NCBI GenBank assembly: GCA_025655455.1
Contig: JAHXIV010000042.1
Location: 1-60,931, forward strand
DNA from: a gamma proteobacterium symbiont of Taylorina sp.
Lineage (GTDB): Bacteria > Pseudomonadota > Gammaproteobacteria > GRL18
Length of the DNA: 60,931 nt
Reading direction: 5' to 3'
Each line of letters starts with the position of its first letter. Position 1 is the stretch's first letter. Under the pieces are notes generated by a model. The model was not told the DNA's origin. It did not search any database and worked only from the letters and a program-made list of their open reading frames with translations. Shown in pieces: positions 34,564-43,750 of this stretch. The position numbers and the translations under genes are program-made.

Positions 34564-35892
34564 ATGCTTTCAAATCAAACACAAAGAAAATATATTGCTT
34601 ATTTTATTGTCGTGCTGCTACTGACTTTCCTTCCTTTTTCAGTAATAGCAGACTCTTATGATGTACTCATAGGACATGAAGATGAACCTGCAGTTAAGGG
34701 CAGCAAGTTTATCCCTTATGCGTTTTATAATGAAAATACAGAAACCGCCATTGCCGGTACCTATTTTGCTCAGGGCTATATTCAGCCACAAGTGAATATT
34801 GTCACTAATGCTTTTTACAGCACCAATAACAGCCATAATTTTTTCTATTATATTTCAGACTTGCAAATGCCCTTTAATGATCGAATATTTCTGGATGTGA
34901 TTGGTTTTAATAGTGAATGGGGAGAACTGGACTCTTACCGTGATGGCAATCCTGATTTCACTCATGAACGTGCTGGAAGCAATGATTCGGATAAGGATAA
35001 CTTTATTCAAAGTGAAGGCAGTGATAATTTATTTCGACTGGATTTTCGTTATTTATTACCCATTGGCCACGGCAAAGGAAAACCTATACATAAATATGTG
35101 GTGAGAAAAAACGGCTTATTGGTTTCAGGCAGTGAATCAGGGGCAGACTCCTGGAATCCTTTATCCAGTGGCCGTACTTTTTTTGAGTTTAAACTATTCA
35201 ACCGGGAACAGGATCTAAAAGATAATGCTAACAATAAAGTACAATTAAAAACAACCGCTTTTACTTTAGGTCTGGAATACGATAATACTGATTACTGGCG
35301 TAATCCAACTCATGGCTCAAAACAAAGCATTCTGGTTTCCAGGGACTGGGGAATGAATGATGAAGATGGTGCGCCATGGACAACAATAGAAGCAGAATAT
35401 TCTAAATTCTTTAGTCTGGGTGAATCATCATCGGCATATCAACGAGTCATTGCTTTTAATGCCTGGTGGATTGATACGCCAACCTGGGATGATTCCAGTA
35501 CCTACAATGGTAAAGAAATATTTCATCGACCACCCACTTATCAAGGGGCAACACTGGGAGGCCTGGATCGACAACGAGCCTTTCCTTCTGCTCGATTTAA
35601 TGATCGTTCTGCCGTAAACTACTCACTGGAATATCGACATATGAATAAATGGAATCCTTTTCCAAAAATTCCTTTGATTAAAAGCTTGCGTATTCCCTGG
35701 TGGCAATGGGTGGGATTTGTTGAGGCCGGCAGGGTGAATGATGAGTGGGATATGGATGAACTACATAATGACATGAAATGGACAGTGGGTGGCGGTGTAA
35801 GAATCATGGTGGAAGGGGTTATAGTACGAATTGATATGGGAACCTCAGAAGAAGACACTGGATTACAAATGTTTATCGGTCAGACTTTTTAG
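34564..35892 (+). CDS. Outer-membrane beta-barrel protein, BamA/TamA-like
   Basis: A 442-residue protein with a signal peptide (hydrophobic 12-27, cleavage after VIA). The barrel part resembles the bacterial surface antigen (Omp85) domain: YWRNPTHGSKQSILVSRDWG, GGLDRQRAFPSARFNDRSAVNYSLEYR, FVEAGRVND and a last strand ending in Phe (MFIGQTF), as needed for outer-membrane insertion. There is no visible POTRA domain, so it is a short variant. Tight linkage to gltS (15 bases) suggests an outer-membrane path for the same substrate or a co-regulated porin; this is inference. A strong terminator begins at its stop codon. Confidence 0.8.
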   Translation: MLSNQTQRKYIAYFIVVLLLTFLPFSVIADSYDVLIGHEDEPAVKGSKFIPYAFYNENTETAIAGTYFAQGYIQPQVNIVTNAFYSTNNSHNFFYYISDLQMPFNDRIFLDVIGFNSEWGELDSYRDGNPDFTHERAGSNDSDKDNFIQSEGSDNLFRLDFRYLLPIGHGKGKPIHKYVVRKNGLLVSGSESGADSWNPLSSGRTFFEFKLFNREQDLKDNANNKVQLKTTAFTLGLEYDNTDYWRNPTHGSKQSILVSRDWGMNDEDGAPWTTIEAEYSKFFSLGESSSAYQRVIAFNAWWIDTPTWDDSSTYNGKEIFHRPPTYQGATLGGLDRQRAFPSARFNDRSAVNYSLEYRHMNKWNPFPKIPLIKSLRIPWWQWVGFVEAGRVNDEWDMDELHNDMKWTVGGGVRIMVEGVIVRIDMGTSEEDTGLQMFIGQTF

Positions 35893-35926
35893 TGCCCCTT
35901 AAAAATCTTCGATTTTTTAGGGGCAC
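35892..35926 (+). terminator. Intrinsic terminator after the gltS-omp pair
   Basis: GTGCCCCTTAAAAATC (35892-35907) pairs with GATTTTTTAGGGGCAC (35911-35926) with one mismatch around a TTC loop. The stem begins at the last base of the stop codon. The following bases are T-rich (TTATGATTTTTTTA) and are part of the 44-bp repeat. Confidence 0.85.
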
Positions 35927-36101
35927 TTATGATTTTTTTATCTCAGCAAATTTATAAGATTAAAGTAAACTTATGATTTTTTTATCTCAGCATATTTATA
36001 AGATTAAAGTAAACTTATGATTTTTTTATCTCAGCATATTTATAAGATTAAAGTGAACTTATGATCTTTTTATCTCAACAAATTTATAAAATTAATGCAA
36101 A
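35926..36101 (+). repeat. Four tandem 44-bp units
   Basis: Units start at 35926, 35970, 36014 and 36058. Each begins CTTATGATTTTTTTATCTC, then CAGCA(A/T)ATTTATAAG and ATTAAAGTAAA. The first three are almost identical; the fourth has about eight changes. The array fills most of the space between the terminator and the DUF2860 gene, ending 31 bases before its ATG. There are no spacers between units, so it is not a CRISPR. It may carry repeated regulator sites or simply vary in copy number. Confidence 0.9.
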
Positions 36102-36132
36102 TAGTCATAAAATATAATTAAAGGACATAATC

Positions 36133-37149
36133 ATGCCATCCACTTTTATTAAAACTACCTGCTGTATTGGCTTAGTCAGCATTTCGGGTTTTTCATTTTC
36201 CCTGGAGCCAATTCCCACAGAGGATGGTTTTAGTGGCTATATTAATCTGGGCATTGTAGGAATCAAGGGTGAAAGTACTATGGTTGCCGGCAATAGCCTC
36301 GGTGATATTGGTCAGAGAACGATTAATTCTTTAACTGATGGTCCAGATTCTGAAAGTGATTCAATGGCATTAGTCAATGGTGAACTTTCCTATACATTTG
36401 CAGCATCTAGAACACAGGTCTATTTTGGTAATAATCTGGAAGATTTTATTCAGTTTGATTTTTCAACCTTATTAGGTGTACGCCATGAACTTGCAGATAA
36501 AAGTCTGATTGCTGCCAGTTACGTATTCTCAGCTGTTCCAACAGAAGTCTGGAAAGATCCTTATCTCACCAATCAACGCCGTTCTACAACTGATCGTAAA
36601 TCAAACGGTTTGCGCCTTGAATGGGATAAAATAGCCGGAACCCATTTAGGTATACAATATACCTATCGTGATGTTGAACTGGACGATGAATTGAGTGGTC
36701 AAGCTTTAGGATTAACGACCACTGATATGGACTTATTAGATCGGAATGGCAATATTCATAGTATCGAATTTCGTTATAAATTAAATATGGGTAATGGTCA
36801 CTCTTTACAGCCAAACTTCAGTTATATTGATCGTAATATGGATGGTCGTGCAATGAGAAGTGATACATGGGCACTAGGACTGACACATATTTATAACTCA
36901 GAGCAATATTCTTTTATTACTAATTTAGACTGGGCTGATGCTGATTATGATAAGGAAAATCCTATCTACAACAAAACTCGTAATGATGATCGCCTGGGCG
37001 GGACATTTACTGCGGTTTACAAAAAGCCTTTTGGTTATAAGGACTGGAATCTGTTAGCTAATATTGTTTATTACGATTCTGACTCCAATATCGACTTTTA
37101 TAATACCAGTATCAAGTTTTTCAGTGTGAGTACTTTGTATCGATTTTAG
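36133..37149 (+). CDS. DUF2860 outer-membrane protein
   Basis: A 338-residue protein with a signal peptide (cleavage after FSFSLE or nearby). The mature start EPIPTEDGFSGYINLGIVGI, then DFSTLLGVRHEL, KDPYLTNQRRSTTDRKSNGLRLEWDKI and the final FSVSTLYRF, all fit DUF2860, a family of predicted outer-membrane barrels frequent in Vibrio. The terminal Phe agrees with barrel insertion. An AAAGGA site precedes the ATG. Its transcription would start within or after the 44-bp repeats. The function of the family is unknown. Confidence 0.85.
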   Translation: MPSTFIKTTCCIGLVSISGFSFSLEPIPTEDGFSGYINLGIVGIKGESTMVAGNSLGDIGQRTINSLTDGPDSESDSMALVNGELSYTFAASRTQVYFGNNLEDFIQFDFSTLLGVRHELADKSLIAASYVFSAVPTEVWKDPYLTNQRRSTTDRKSNGLRLEWDKIAGTHLGIQYTYRDVELDDELSGQALGLTTTDMDLLDRNGNIHSIEFRYKLNMGNGHSLQPNFSYIDRNMDGRAMRSDTWALGLTHIYNSEQYSFITNLDWADADYDKENPIYNKTRNDDRLGGTFTAVYKKPFGYKDWNLLANIVYYDSDSNIDFYNTSIKFFSVSTLYRF

Positions 37150-37162
37150 TTAATAGATATAA

Positions 37163-37265
37163 GTCCTCAGCAAATAAAATTATGCCGCTGTCGCTTTGCA
37201 AACCTTTTTTACGAAAGAAGAAATTGCAAATAAGACAGCTGAACAATTTTATGTTTAATAAGAGA
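37163..37265 (+). repeat. Dispersed palindromic element, full copy
   Basis: GTCCTCAGCAAATAAAATT opens it, and TTGCAAATAAGACAG then TTTTATGTTTAATAAGAGA closes it. Stem arms TAAAATTATGCCGCTGTC (37175-37192) and GACAGCTGAACAATTTTA (37234-37251) pair at both ends with an unpaired middle. Compared with the copy at 59069 the arms differ by a matched change (AAATT/AATTT here, AAACT/AGTTT there). It lies ten bases before the Na/Pi cotransporter start. Confidence 0.75.
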
Positions 37266-37275
37266 TATAGATGAA

Positions 37276-39087
37276 ATGTATAGCATTAGAGGGAATACGA
37301 TTAAAATGATGAATTCTCAATTGTTTAGATCAGGTCTGGGCTTGTGTTTAATGTTTATCACCTTCATGGTGTTTGCATCAGACGTTGATATTGCATCAAA
37401 AGTAGAATCTCCCGACTGGTTACAAGTTAATTTAGGATTATTTGGCGGCCTGGCACTCTTTCTTGCAGGTTTACAACTCCTGTCGGAGGGAATGAAAAAA
37501 GCAGCCGGTCAGGCAATGACCACGGTATTAGCAAAACTAACCACTAACCGGTTTATGGGAGCGGTGACAGGGGCTTTTGTGACCGGCATACTCAACTCAT
37601 CTACTGTAACCACCTTGCTGGTGGTTGGTTTTATCTCCGGTGGTATGATGACTCTGGCTCAGTCTGTCGGAGTCATTATGGGAGCCAATATTGGCAGCAC
37701 CGTGACGGCTCAGTTACTGGCATTTAACCTTTCTGCTTATTCACTGGGACCCGTTGCTATTGGCTTTTTTATGCTTTTTACGGCCAAACGAGACAAGACA
37801 AAATATTATGGCATGATGATTATGGGCATTGGCCTGGTCTTTTATGGTATGGGGTTGATGAGTGAGGCAATGGTGCCCCTGCGCAGCTATGAGCCCTTTA
37901 TTGAAATATTAAAAGAGCTTGAACATCCTCTGGCAGGTATTCTTGCAGGAGCGGTATTTACTGCAATTGTACAGTCATCTGCTGCAACGGTGGGCATTGC
38001 TATTGCCATGGCTAGTGAGGGCTTACTGGGATTATCTGCAGGCATTGCTTTAGCCCTGGGTGCAAATATTGGTACAGCAGTAACAACAGCCATTATGGGG
38101 GTGCTCAGCAGCAAATCTGTGGATGCAGTGAGAGCATCGGTTGTTCATGTGAGTTTTAATGTTATCGGAGTCCTTATCTGGCTGCCGTTTATTGGCTTGC
38201 TGGTTGATACTGCAGTCTGGTTATCACCTTCCAGCCCTGAATTAGAGGGAATGGCTCGAGCTGCCTCAGAAGTTCCACGTCAGATAGCCAATGCAAATAC
38301 CTTCTTCAATATTATTAATACCGTGTTATTTATTGGTTTTACCACCTGGTTTGCCCGTATGGCAGAATGGTTAATTGCTGATAAAGCTCCCCCAAAAGGG
38401 ATTATTATCGAGCCTAAGTATCTGGATGAAAACCTGTTAATCACCCCCAATATTGCACTGCAGCAAGTGCGTCTGGAACTGGCCAGACTGGGTAACATTT
38501 CCATGGAAATGTTGCGGGACATTGCACCTGCGTTTCAAGAACGGGATTTACCAAGTGTCAGGGAAATTGCTAAACGTTATAATGAAGTCGAAATTTTAGA
38601 GGCAGAAATTCTCAGATATCTTACCTTACTGCGCCAGAATACTCTTTCTGAGGAAGATAGTCGAGAATTCCAGGCGATTATGATGGCGGTAGATAATTTT
38701 GAGAGTTTAACTGGAATTATAGAAAGCAATCTAGTCTCTTTGGCTGAAAAAGTAGTGGCTTTAGATTCAAAAACAAGTGAAAAAACAAGGGCTATGATGG
38801 TTGAGGTGTATAGTTCTGTTTTGAAATCAGTTGAACAAACGGTGCAGGCAATAAAGGAAAAGGATGAACTGGCGGCTGAGTCTGTACTAATGCTGAAAGA
38901 ACCCATTAGACAACAATCTGAGCTCATCTTAAGCCGCAAAGCAGATCGACTGGCAAATAATGAAAGCGACTATCTTGCATTGATCAGGCTTGAAATGTCA
39001 TTTGTGGAAAATATGCGACATATTTATTCCTTATCCAGACGTATTGCCAAGGTAGTATTACCTTCTGTGCTGGCACAACGAGAATAA
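37276..39087 (+). CDS. Na+/phosphate cotransporter family protein (NptA/YjbB-like)
   Basis: A 603-residue protein. After an N-terminal hydrophobic segment (ATG 37276, or the pair at 37306-37309 which follows GAGGG) the transporter core has two inverted repeats with QSS-type motifs: GAFVTGILNSSTVTTLLVVGF near residue 97 and GAVFTAIVQSSAATVGIAIA near 235, plus GANIGSTVTAQ and GANIGTAVTTA. The last 220 residues are a helical PhoU-like domain. It probably moves phosphate with Na+, in or out. It is followed 82 bases later by nhaA. The start codon lies just after a palindromic element. Confidence 0.88.
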   Translation: MYSIRGNTIKMMNSQLFRSGLGLCLMFITFMVFASDVDIASKVESPDWLQVNLGLFGGLALFLAGLQLLSEGMKKAAGQAMTTVLAKLTTNRFMGAVTGAFVTGILNSSTVTTLLVVGFISGGMMTLAQSVGVIMGANIGSTVTAQLLAFNLSAYSLGPVAIGFFMLFTAKRDKTKYYGMMIMGIGLVFYGMGLMSEAMVPLRSYEPFIEILKELEHPLAGILAGAVFTAIVQSSAATVGIAIAMASEGLLGLSAGIALALGANIGTAVTTAIMGVLSSKSVDAVRASVVHVSFNVIGVLIWLPFIGLLVDTAVWLSPSSPELEGMARAASEVPRQIANANTFFNIINTVLFIGFTTWFARMAEWLIADKAPPKGIIIEPKYLDENLLITPNIALQQVRLELARLGNISMEMLRDIAPAFQERDLPSVREIAKRYNEVEILEAEILRYLTLLRQNTLSEEDSREFQAIMMAVDNFESLTGIIESNLVSLAEKVVALDSKTSEKTRAMMVEVYSSVLKSVEQTVQAIKEKDELAAESVLMLKEPIRQQSELILSRKADRLANNESDYLALIRLEMSFVENMRHIYSLSRRIAKVVLPSVLAQRE

Positions 39088-39168
39088 AACTGGCTCTTCA
39101 AATTATTATCAGCTTAATATGATCAGTTCTTATTCAAAAAAACTTTCTGCCAATGAGGATTCTAATGG

Positions 39169-40524
39169 ATGGCAAATATAAATCAAAGTCAAGCTGCACG
39201 CCCCTGGGAGAAATCATTCCAAAAACTGCTTGAGCCAGTGGATGAGTTTATCCATGATGAGGCCTCCGGAGGCATACTCCTTATGGTCTGTGCCATCCTG
39301 GCCATGGTGATGGCCAATACAGGGCTGGCCAGTCTCTATGAAAGTGTACTCCACACCAGACTCACAATTGATTTAGGTAATTACACCATCAGTCATACCA
39401 TACATCATTGGATTAATGATGGTTTGATGGCTCTGTTCTTTTTTGTGGTAGGTCTTGAAATTAAGCGTGAGGTTCTGGTGGGCGAACTTGCTGATTTTCG
39501 CCAGGCTGTCCTGCCTATTGCTGCAGCCATGGGAGGTGCTATAGTCCCGGCCTTATTCTTTTTTGGCATAAACAGCAGTGGTGATGCCGCAAATGGCTGG
39601 GCTATTCCTATGGCAACTGATATTGCCTTTGCGCTTGGTGTGTTAATTCTGCTTGGCAACCGTGTCCCAAAAGCCTTACTGGGAATGCTGCTTGCTATTG
39701 CCATTGTTGATGATCTCATTGCAGTACTGATAATTGCCTTCTTTTACACCAGCACCATTGTTTGGGGGGCCTTATTATTAGTTGGCCTCTCATTTGCGCT
39801 GCTTATCTGTTTTAATTTCCTGGGGATCCGCAGCCCACTTCCTTATCTCATTGTGGGTGCTGTGATGTGGCTTGCCATGATGGAGTCTGGTGTCCATGCC
39901 ACTCTTGCCGGAGTACTCACTGCAGTCACAATTCCAGCCAAATCAAAATCTCTGGCACCCATGTTTAGTCAACAGATCCGTAAACTGCTTGACCGTTTTG
40001 ACAAAATTCATGAGAGTGACAAGGGTATTATGGACAATACGGAACAACAGGTCGTACTCAGGGGCATGGAAAATAATGTGCGATTGCTGGAGTCTCCACT
40101 ACAACGCTTGGAACATGGACTGCATATCTGGGTTGCGTTTTTTGTATTACCAATTTTTGCCCTGGCCAATGCGGGCATCCCGATAGAGTTTTCCAGCTTG
40201 CCGCAAACCCTGTCCCACCCGGTTACTTTGGGTATTATAGTGGGTCTTGTTATAGGTAAATTTATTGGTATCTCTCTGACAAGCTTTCTTGTGATAAAAA
40301 GCGGTATTAGCCGTTTGCCGGAAGGAGTTAGCTACCATCATATTGGCGGACTGGCTCTTCTTGCCGGTATCGGTTTTACCATGTCAATCTTTATCGGTGA
40401 ACTGGCTTATAGTACGCAGGAAACCTACCTGCTCTATGCCAAAACAGGGGTAATTATTGCCTCATTATTGGCAGGAGTCATTGGTGCAAGCTGGCTCTAT
40501 CTTGCTGGAAACAAGAGTGCTTAG
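39169..40524 (+). CDS. nhaA: Na+/H+ antiporter NhaA
   Basis: A 451-residue antiporter that expels Na+ in exchange for protons. GAGG ten bases before ATG 39169 fixes the start; an ATG four bases earlier is out of frame. Key motifs include NDGLMALFFFVVGLEIKREVL, GWAIPMATDIAFALGVL with the Asp pair counterpart AIVDDLIAVLIIAFFYT (the two adjacent Asp residues needed for transport), and GFTMSIFIGELAY. It is longer than E. coli NhaA (388), mainly through a hydrophilic loop of about 50 residues near 265-315. With GltS and the Na/Pi carrier it points to life in a sodium-rich habitat. Confidence 0.95.
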   Translation: MANINQSQAARPWEKSFQKLLEPVDEFIHDEASGGILLMVCAILAMVMANTGLASLYESVLHTRLTIDLGNYTISHTIHHWINDGLMALFFFVVGLEIKREVLVGELADFRQAVLPIAAAMGGAIVPALFFFGINSSGDAANGWAIPMATDIAFALGVLILLGNRVPKALLGMLLAIAIVDDLIAVLIIAFFYTSTIVWGALLLVGLSFALLICFNFLGIRSPLPYLIVGAVMWLAMMESGVHATLAGVLTAVTIPAKSKSLAPMFSQQIRKLLDRFDKIHESDKGIMDNTEQQVVLRGMENNVRLLESPLQRLEHGLHIWVAFFVLPIFALANAGIPIEFSSLPQTLSHPVTLGIIVGLVIGKFIGISLTSFLVIKSGISRLPEGVSYHHIGGLALLAGIGFTMSIFIGELAYSTQETYLLYAKTGVIIASLLAGVIGASWLYLAGNKSA

Positions 40525-40974
40525 ATTTCAGGCTCTCATAAAATATGAAATTATCCACTGTCTTATATGAGAGATTTAATTTTCTCATAGCGACAGCGGC
40601 AAACTTCAAGTTGGCTGGCGGCTCCTGGCTTCATTTATCAAAATTTAATCTTCCAGCCACTGAAGCGTTCTCTTTTCAAGAAAGTCATAAAATGGGTTAT
40701 ATCTCAATCTCAACATCCAGTCAAGCGGGATTTTTCATAAGAACCATCATCCAATAAACTTACCGTTGTTATTTTGCCACAGGATAAGTTAGAGCATGAA
40801 ACAAAAACTCTAACTAAAAACATTATCACCTGTCAATAAGACAGTGGGCAGGTTTATGTTTGCTGAGAATGGATTGTTGAAAACCCCATAGGTATAATGT
40901 AGTACTTGTATTCGCACTTTAAGTCAGTAAGACTCTATCAATCAGATAATGTTAAAGGTAAATATAAAGAGATT
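40525..40974. other. Intergenic stretch with a partial palindromic element
   Basis: 450 bases between nhaA and the patatin-like gene. An open frame of 70 codons at 40545 has no family resemblance and poor coding character, so I do not call it. The right half of the dispersed palindromic element is at 40835-40870. GCGACAGCGGCA at 40590-40601 resembles its left arm in reverse, which may be chance. TATAAT at 40894-40899 could be a -10 hexamer for the next gene, with no good -35. Confidence 0.5.
40835..40870 (+). repeat. Right-half copy of the dispersed palindromic element
   Basis: AATAAGACAGTGGGCAGG followed by TTTATGTTTGCTGAGAAT matches the right end of the elements at 3634, 37163 and 59069 with several changes. 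The left arm is absent or highly diverged; CTGTC just before it pairs with the GACAG inside it to give a small hairpin. Confidence 0.5.
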
Positions 40975-42345
40975 ATGAATATATTGATAAAATGCTATTC
41001 AGTTCTTCTATTTATGCAGTTTTTATCAGGCTGTGTAAGCCAGTCAAAGATTGATAATATTTCATTGCCAGACAATTCATCTAAAATCCCGCACTCTTAT
41101 CAATTCAATCAAAAAGAAAGAGGGGATATTAGTTTTTTTATCTCATTTTCCGGTGGTGGAACCCGTGCTTCAGCATTTTCATATGGCGTCCTGGAAGCAC
41201 TACGGGACTCAATGATTGTTTCAGCTAACGGTACTAAAAGTTTACTATCCGAAGTAGATTTCATCAGCTCAGTTTCTGGTGGTAGCTTCACAGCTGCATA
41301 TTATGGTCTGTATGGCAATCAAATATTTGAGGACTATGAAGATGTTTTCTTAAAACAGAATGTCCAGAGTGTACTTATTAGTGAAATCCTAAACCCACTA
41401 AACTGGCTAAAGTTTATCGGTAGTGGTTTTAATCGTTCTGAATTAGCGATTAATTATTATGATAAATACATCTTTGACGGTAAAACATTCACTGATTTTA
41501 AAAGTGATATGCCTTTTATACAAATTAATGCAACGGATTTAAGCGCGGGTCAGCCTTTTATTTTCAGACAAGAATACTTTAACTTATTGTGTTCTGATTT
41601 ATCAACTTTTCCAGTTTCAAGAGCAGTAGCAGCCTCATCAGCAGTACCCATTGCATTTGCTCCCATTACTTTAAAAAATTATCATGGCTGCCATGAAGCC
41701 GAAATATTTGGAGACATGATAAAAATTCAACATCAGGATAATAATCGAACAGAACAAATAAAAAGCGGCCTACTACGTTATATTGAGAAAGATTATATTG
41801 ATTATGTTCATCTGGTCGATGGTGGCGTTGCTGATAATTTAGGCGTTCGAGTACTTTATGATACAGCGAATATAATTAGTAGTGTACCAAAGCTATCAGA
41901 AAAGTTATATTCTAACCCCCCGAAATACTTAGTATTGCTCCTTGTTAATGCCGCTGTATCGCCAAAGAAACGGATGGATAAAAACCCTAGAGAACCTGCA
42001 ATATTAGATCAACTTAATGCCGTTTCCACAACACAAATTAATCGCTATAATATTGAAAGCATCCAGTTGTTAAAAGATTCATTACAGATATGGGCATCCG
42101 AATTATCAATAATAGCAGGGTTTGAAGTTAAACCCTTTTTTATCCAGATTGATTTTAACGGCATACGAGATAAACAAAGAAATCGTCTGCTTAATATGAT
42201 TTCAACCAGTCTGGCATTACCTGATGAACAAGTAGATGAGTTGCGTCAGGTAGCGAGAGAATTATTAAATGAGTCCCCGGAATTTCAACGATTACTCACT
42301 GAGTTTAATTCACAATCTGGCACACCTCAAATGACTATTGAATAA
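40975..42345 (+). CDS. Patatin-like phospholipase lipoprotein
   Basis: ATG 40975 gives a 456-residue lipoprotein with the lipobox FLSGC (Cys near residue 20); an upstream in-frame TTG at 40906 would bury this signal. The patatin fold marks are the oxyanion SFSGGGTRASAFSYG, the nucleophile SVSGGSF (GxSxG form SSVSGG), and the catalytic Asp in VDGGVADNLG. It should cleave acyl chains from phospholipids in the cell envelope or outside. The residue after the lipobox Cys is Val, so outer-membrane sorting is expected. No chaperone or secretion partner lies nearby. Confidence 0.88.
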   Translation: MNILIKCYSVLLFMQFLSGCVSQSKIDNISLPDNSSKIPHSYQFNQKERGDISFFISFSGGGTRASAFSYGVLEALRDSMIVSANGTKSLLSEVDFISSVSGGSFTAAYYGLYGNQIFEDYEDVFLKQNVQSVLISEILNPLNWLKFIGSGFNRSELAINYYDKYIFDGKTFTDFKSDMPFIQINATDLSAGQPFIFRQEYFNLLCSDLSTFPVSRAVAASSAVPIAFAPITLKNYHGCHEAEIFGDMIKIQHQDNNRTEQIKSGLLRYIEKDYIDYVHLVDGGVADNLGVRVLYDTANIISSVPKLSEKLYSNPPKYLVLLLVNAAVSPKKRMDKNPREPAILDQLNAVSTTQINRYNIESIQLLKDSLQIWASELSIIAGFEVKPFFIQIDFNGIRDKQRNRLLNMISTSLALPDEQVDELRQVARELLNESPEFQRLLTEFNSQSGTPQMTIE

Positions 42346-42360
42346 AATTTATGTAAACCT

Positions 42361-42666
42361 CCAGCTCTGCTGAAGGAAGGACAATACAAATTTGACAGGA
42401 TGCTGTACCTGTATATAATGTTGAAACACCCGATAATGGTGCAGATTGGCAATTGCGCCTTCAGGTTCAGTTCTTGTGTCCAAACTTTTCTCAACTTTCA
42501 TGGTCTGGTGGCCTCTGGCTTTATGAAGTGGCTTCGCCTGAATTGGGTATGCTGAACCTCAGAATCAGCCAGCTAAAGATGTTTTAGCCGATGCTTATAA
42601 ATTACGTTCTGGAATACCTGATGGAGCATCAACAAAAAAACTCTCTAAAAAATTATACCCGCTATT
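42361..42666 (+). pseudogene. Decayed open frame of unknown family
   Basis: In one frame from about 42399 the plus strand reads DAVPVYNVETPDNGADWQLR and continues to SGGLWLYEVASPELGMLN before a TAG. In another frame the sequence goes on DVLADAYKLRSGIPDGAS then KKLSKKLYPLFLF. The protein-like composition and a shift between frames suggest a decayed gene, but I cannot name it. The last 32 bases are duplicated at 25253. No start codon or ribosome-binding site is evident. Confidence 0.4.
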
Positions 42667-42673
42667 TCTTTTT

Positions 42674-43681
42674 TTAATATATTTTTACTCTAATCCTCTT
42701 TCTCTTTGCTAACCAGCTATAAAGTTTGACAACAAACGGATTTACATCAAAAGTAAAATAAACCACATCAATTCCCTTATGTTTATCTTTTTTTCTAAAA
42801 CCCATTAACCGGTTTATACGTCTTAAACCTTTATTAAAAAATTTAACATCTAAATAAGGCAGCTTTATATCACTATTTTTTGAAACCCAATAAACTTTAA
42901 CACCATTTTTTAATCCTTCCTCTAAGTGTTCCAGGAGCTCAGATTTAAGATCAGACCATGGTATATTACCACTAAATAATAATATATTTTTATCTGCATC
43001 AGGGTAACGCCCAAAATACTTACTTTGATTTAATCTGATTAACTGATTTGTGCCTGTAATATTTTTAAATGCCCCCTGATGCTCATGTTTTAGATAAGTT
43101 CCGGGGTGCATACCAATTTCACCACCATTTTTAATAATTCTACGGGCAAGATCAGTATCCTCAAAATATCCTCTACCATAGATTGAATCAAAACCACCTA
43201 AAGCAATAAAAACACTACGTCTTACAAGAAAAGCAAAGCCCGAAAGTGAATAGCTTTGAATAAAACCTCGATGCTGATCATATTGATGCAGTTTTTTTCC
43301 AGAAAAAACATCTCCATTGACATTCAGCGCAGCAAGAACTTTATATTTATCCATAGATACAATTAATGCTGAGATAAAATCATCTTCTGCAAGGGTATCC
43401 GAGTTGAGTACCAGAACATACTCAGAGGAGGCCTGCGATATTCCATAATTAACACCTGCTCCAAACCCCAGATTAATTAATGAATGGTGAATGTGCAAAT
43501 TGGGAAAATCAAGTAAATTCAACATATCAGTGGTATCAGATGCAGACTTATCATTATGGATATAAACATGACCAATCATATGAGCTATATGTTCATAAAT
43601 CGATTCAATACATCTTTTGGTTGCCTCTTTGGCATTATAAACAGGGATAATTATATCCACTTTTTTATCTGACGTGTTCAT
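42674..43681 (-). CDS. GT2-family glycosyltransferase
   Basis: A 335-residue GT-A enzyme of the rhamnosyl/galactosyltransferase-like branch. Motifs are VDIIIPVYNAKEATKRCIES near residue 8, NLGFGAGVNYGISQA, VLVLNSDTLAEDDF (the DxD position is NSD), FLVRRSVFIALGGFD and YFEDTDLARRI (ED catalytic base). Such cytoplasmic enzymes add sugars to LPS or to polysaccharide repeat units. It is divergent from the next GT2 gene across 69 bases. The last 100 residues are basic and do not match the core domain; their role is unclear. The acceptor is unknown. Confidence 0.85.
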   Translation of the reverse strand: MNTSDKKVDIIIPVYNAKEATKRCIESIYEHIAHMIGHVYIHNDKSASDTTDMLNLLDFPNLHIHHSLINLGFGAGVNYGISQASSEYVLVLNSDTLAEDDFISALIVSMDKYKVLAALNVNGDVFSGKKLHQYDQHRGFIQSYSLSGFAFLVRRSVFIALGGFDSIYGRGYFEDTDLARRIIKNGGEIGMHPGTYLKHEHQGAFKNITGTNQLIRLNQSKYFGRYPDADKNILLFSGNIPWSDLKSELLEHLEEGLKNGVKVYWVSKNSDIKLPYLDVKFFNKGLRRINRLMGFRKKDKHKGIDVVYFTFDVNPFVVKLYSWLAKRKRIRVKIY

Positions 43682-43750
43682 TCTGGATTATATAAAATAA
43701 AGGTGATAAACTTCTCAATCGTGAACAAAAACTATAGACCCAACTAATCA

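Noticed and set aside
35926..36101. Possible CRISPR array
   Set aside because: The 44-bp units are directly adjacent with no variable spacers, and no cas gene is near.
40545..40757. 70-codon plus-strand frame between nhaA and the patatin gene
   Set aside because: No ribosome site of note, no family likeness and no conserved pattern; probably chance.
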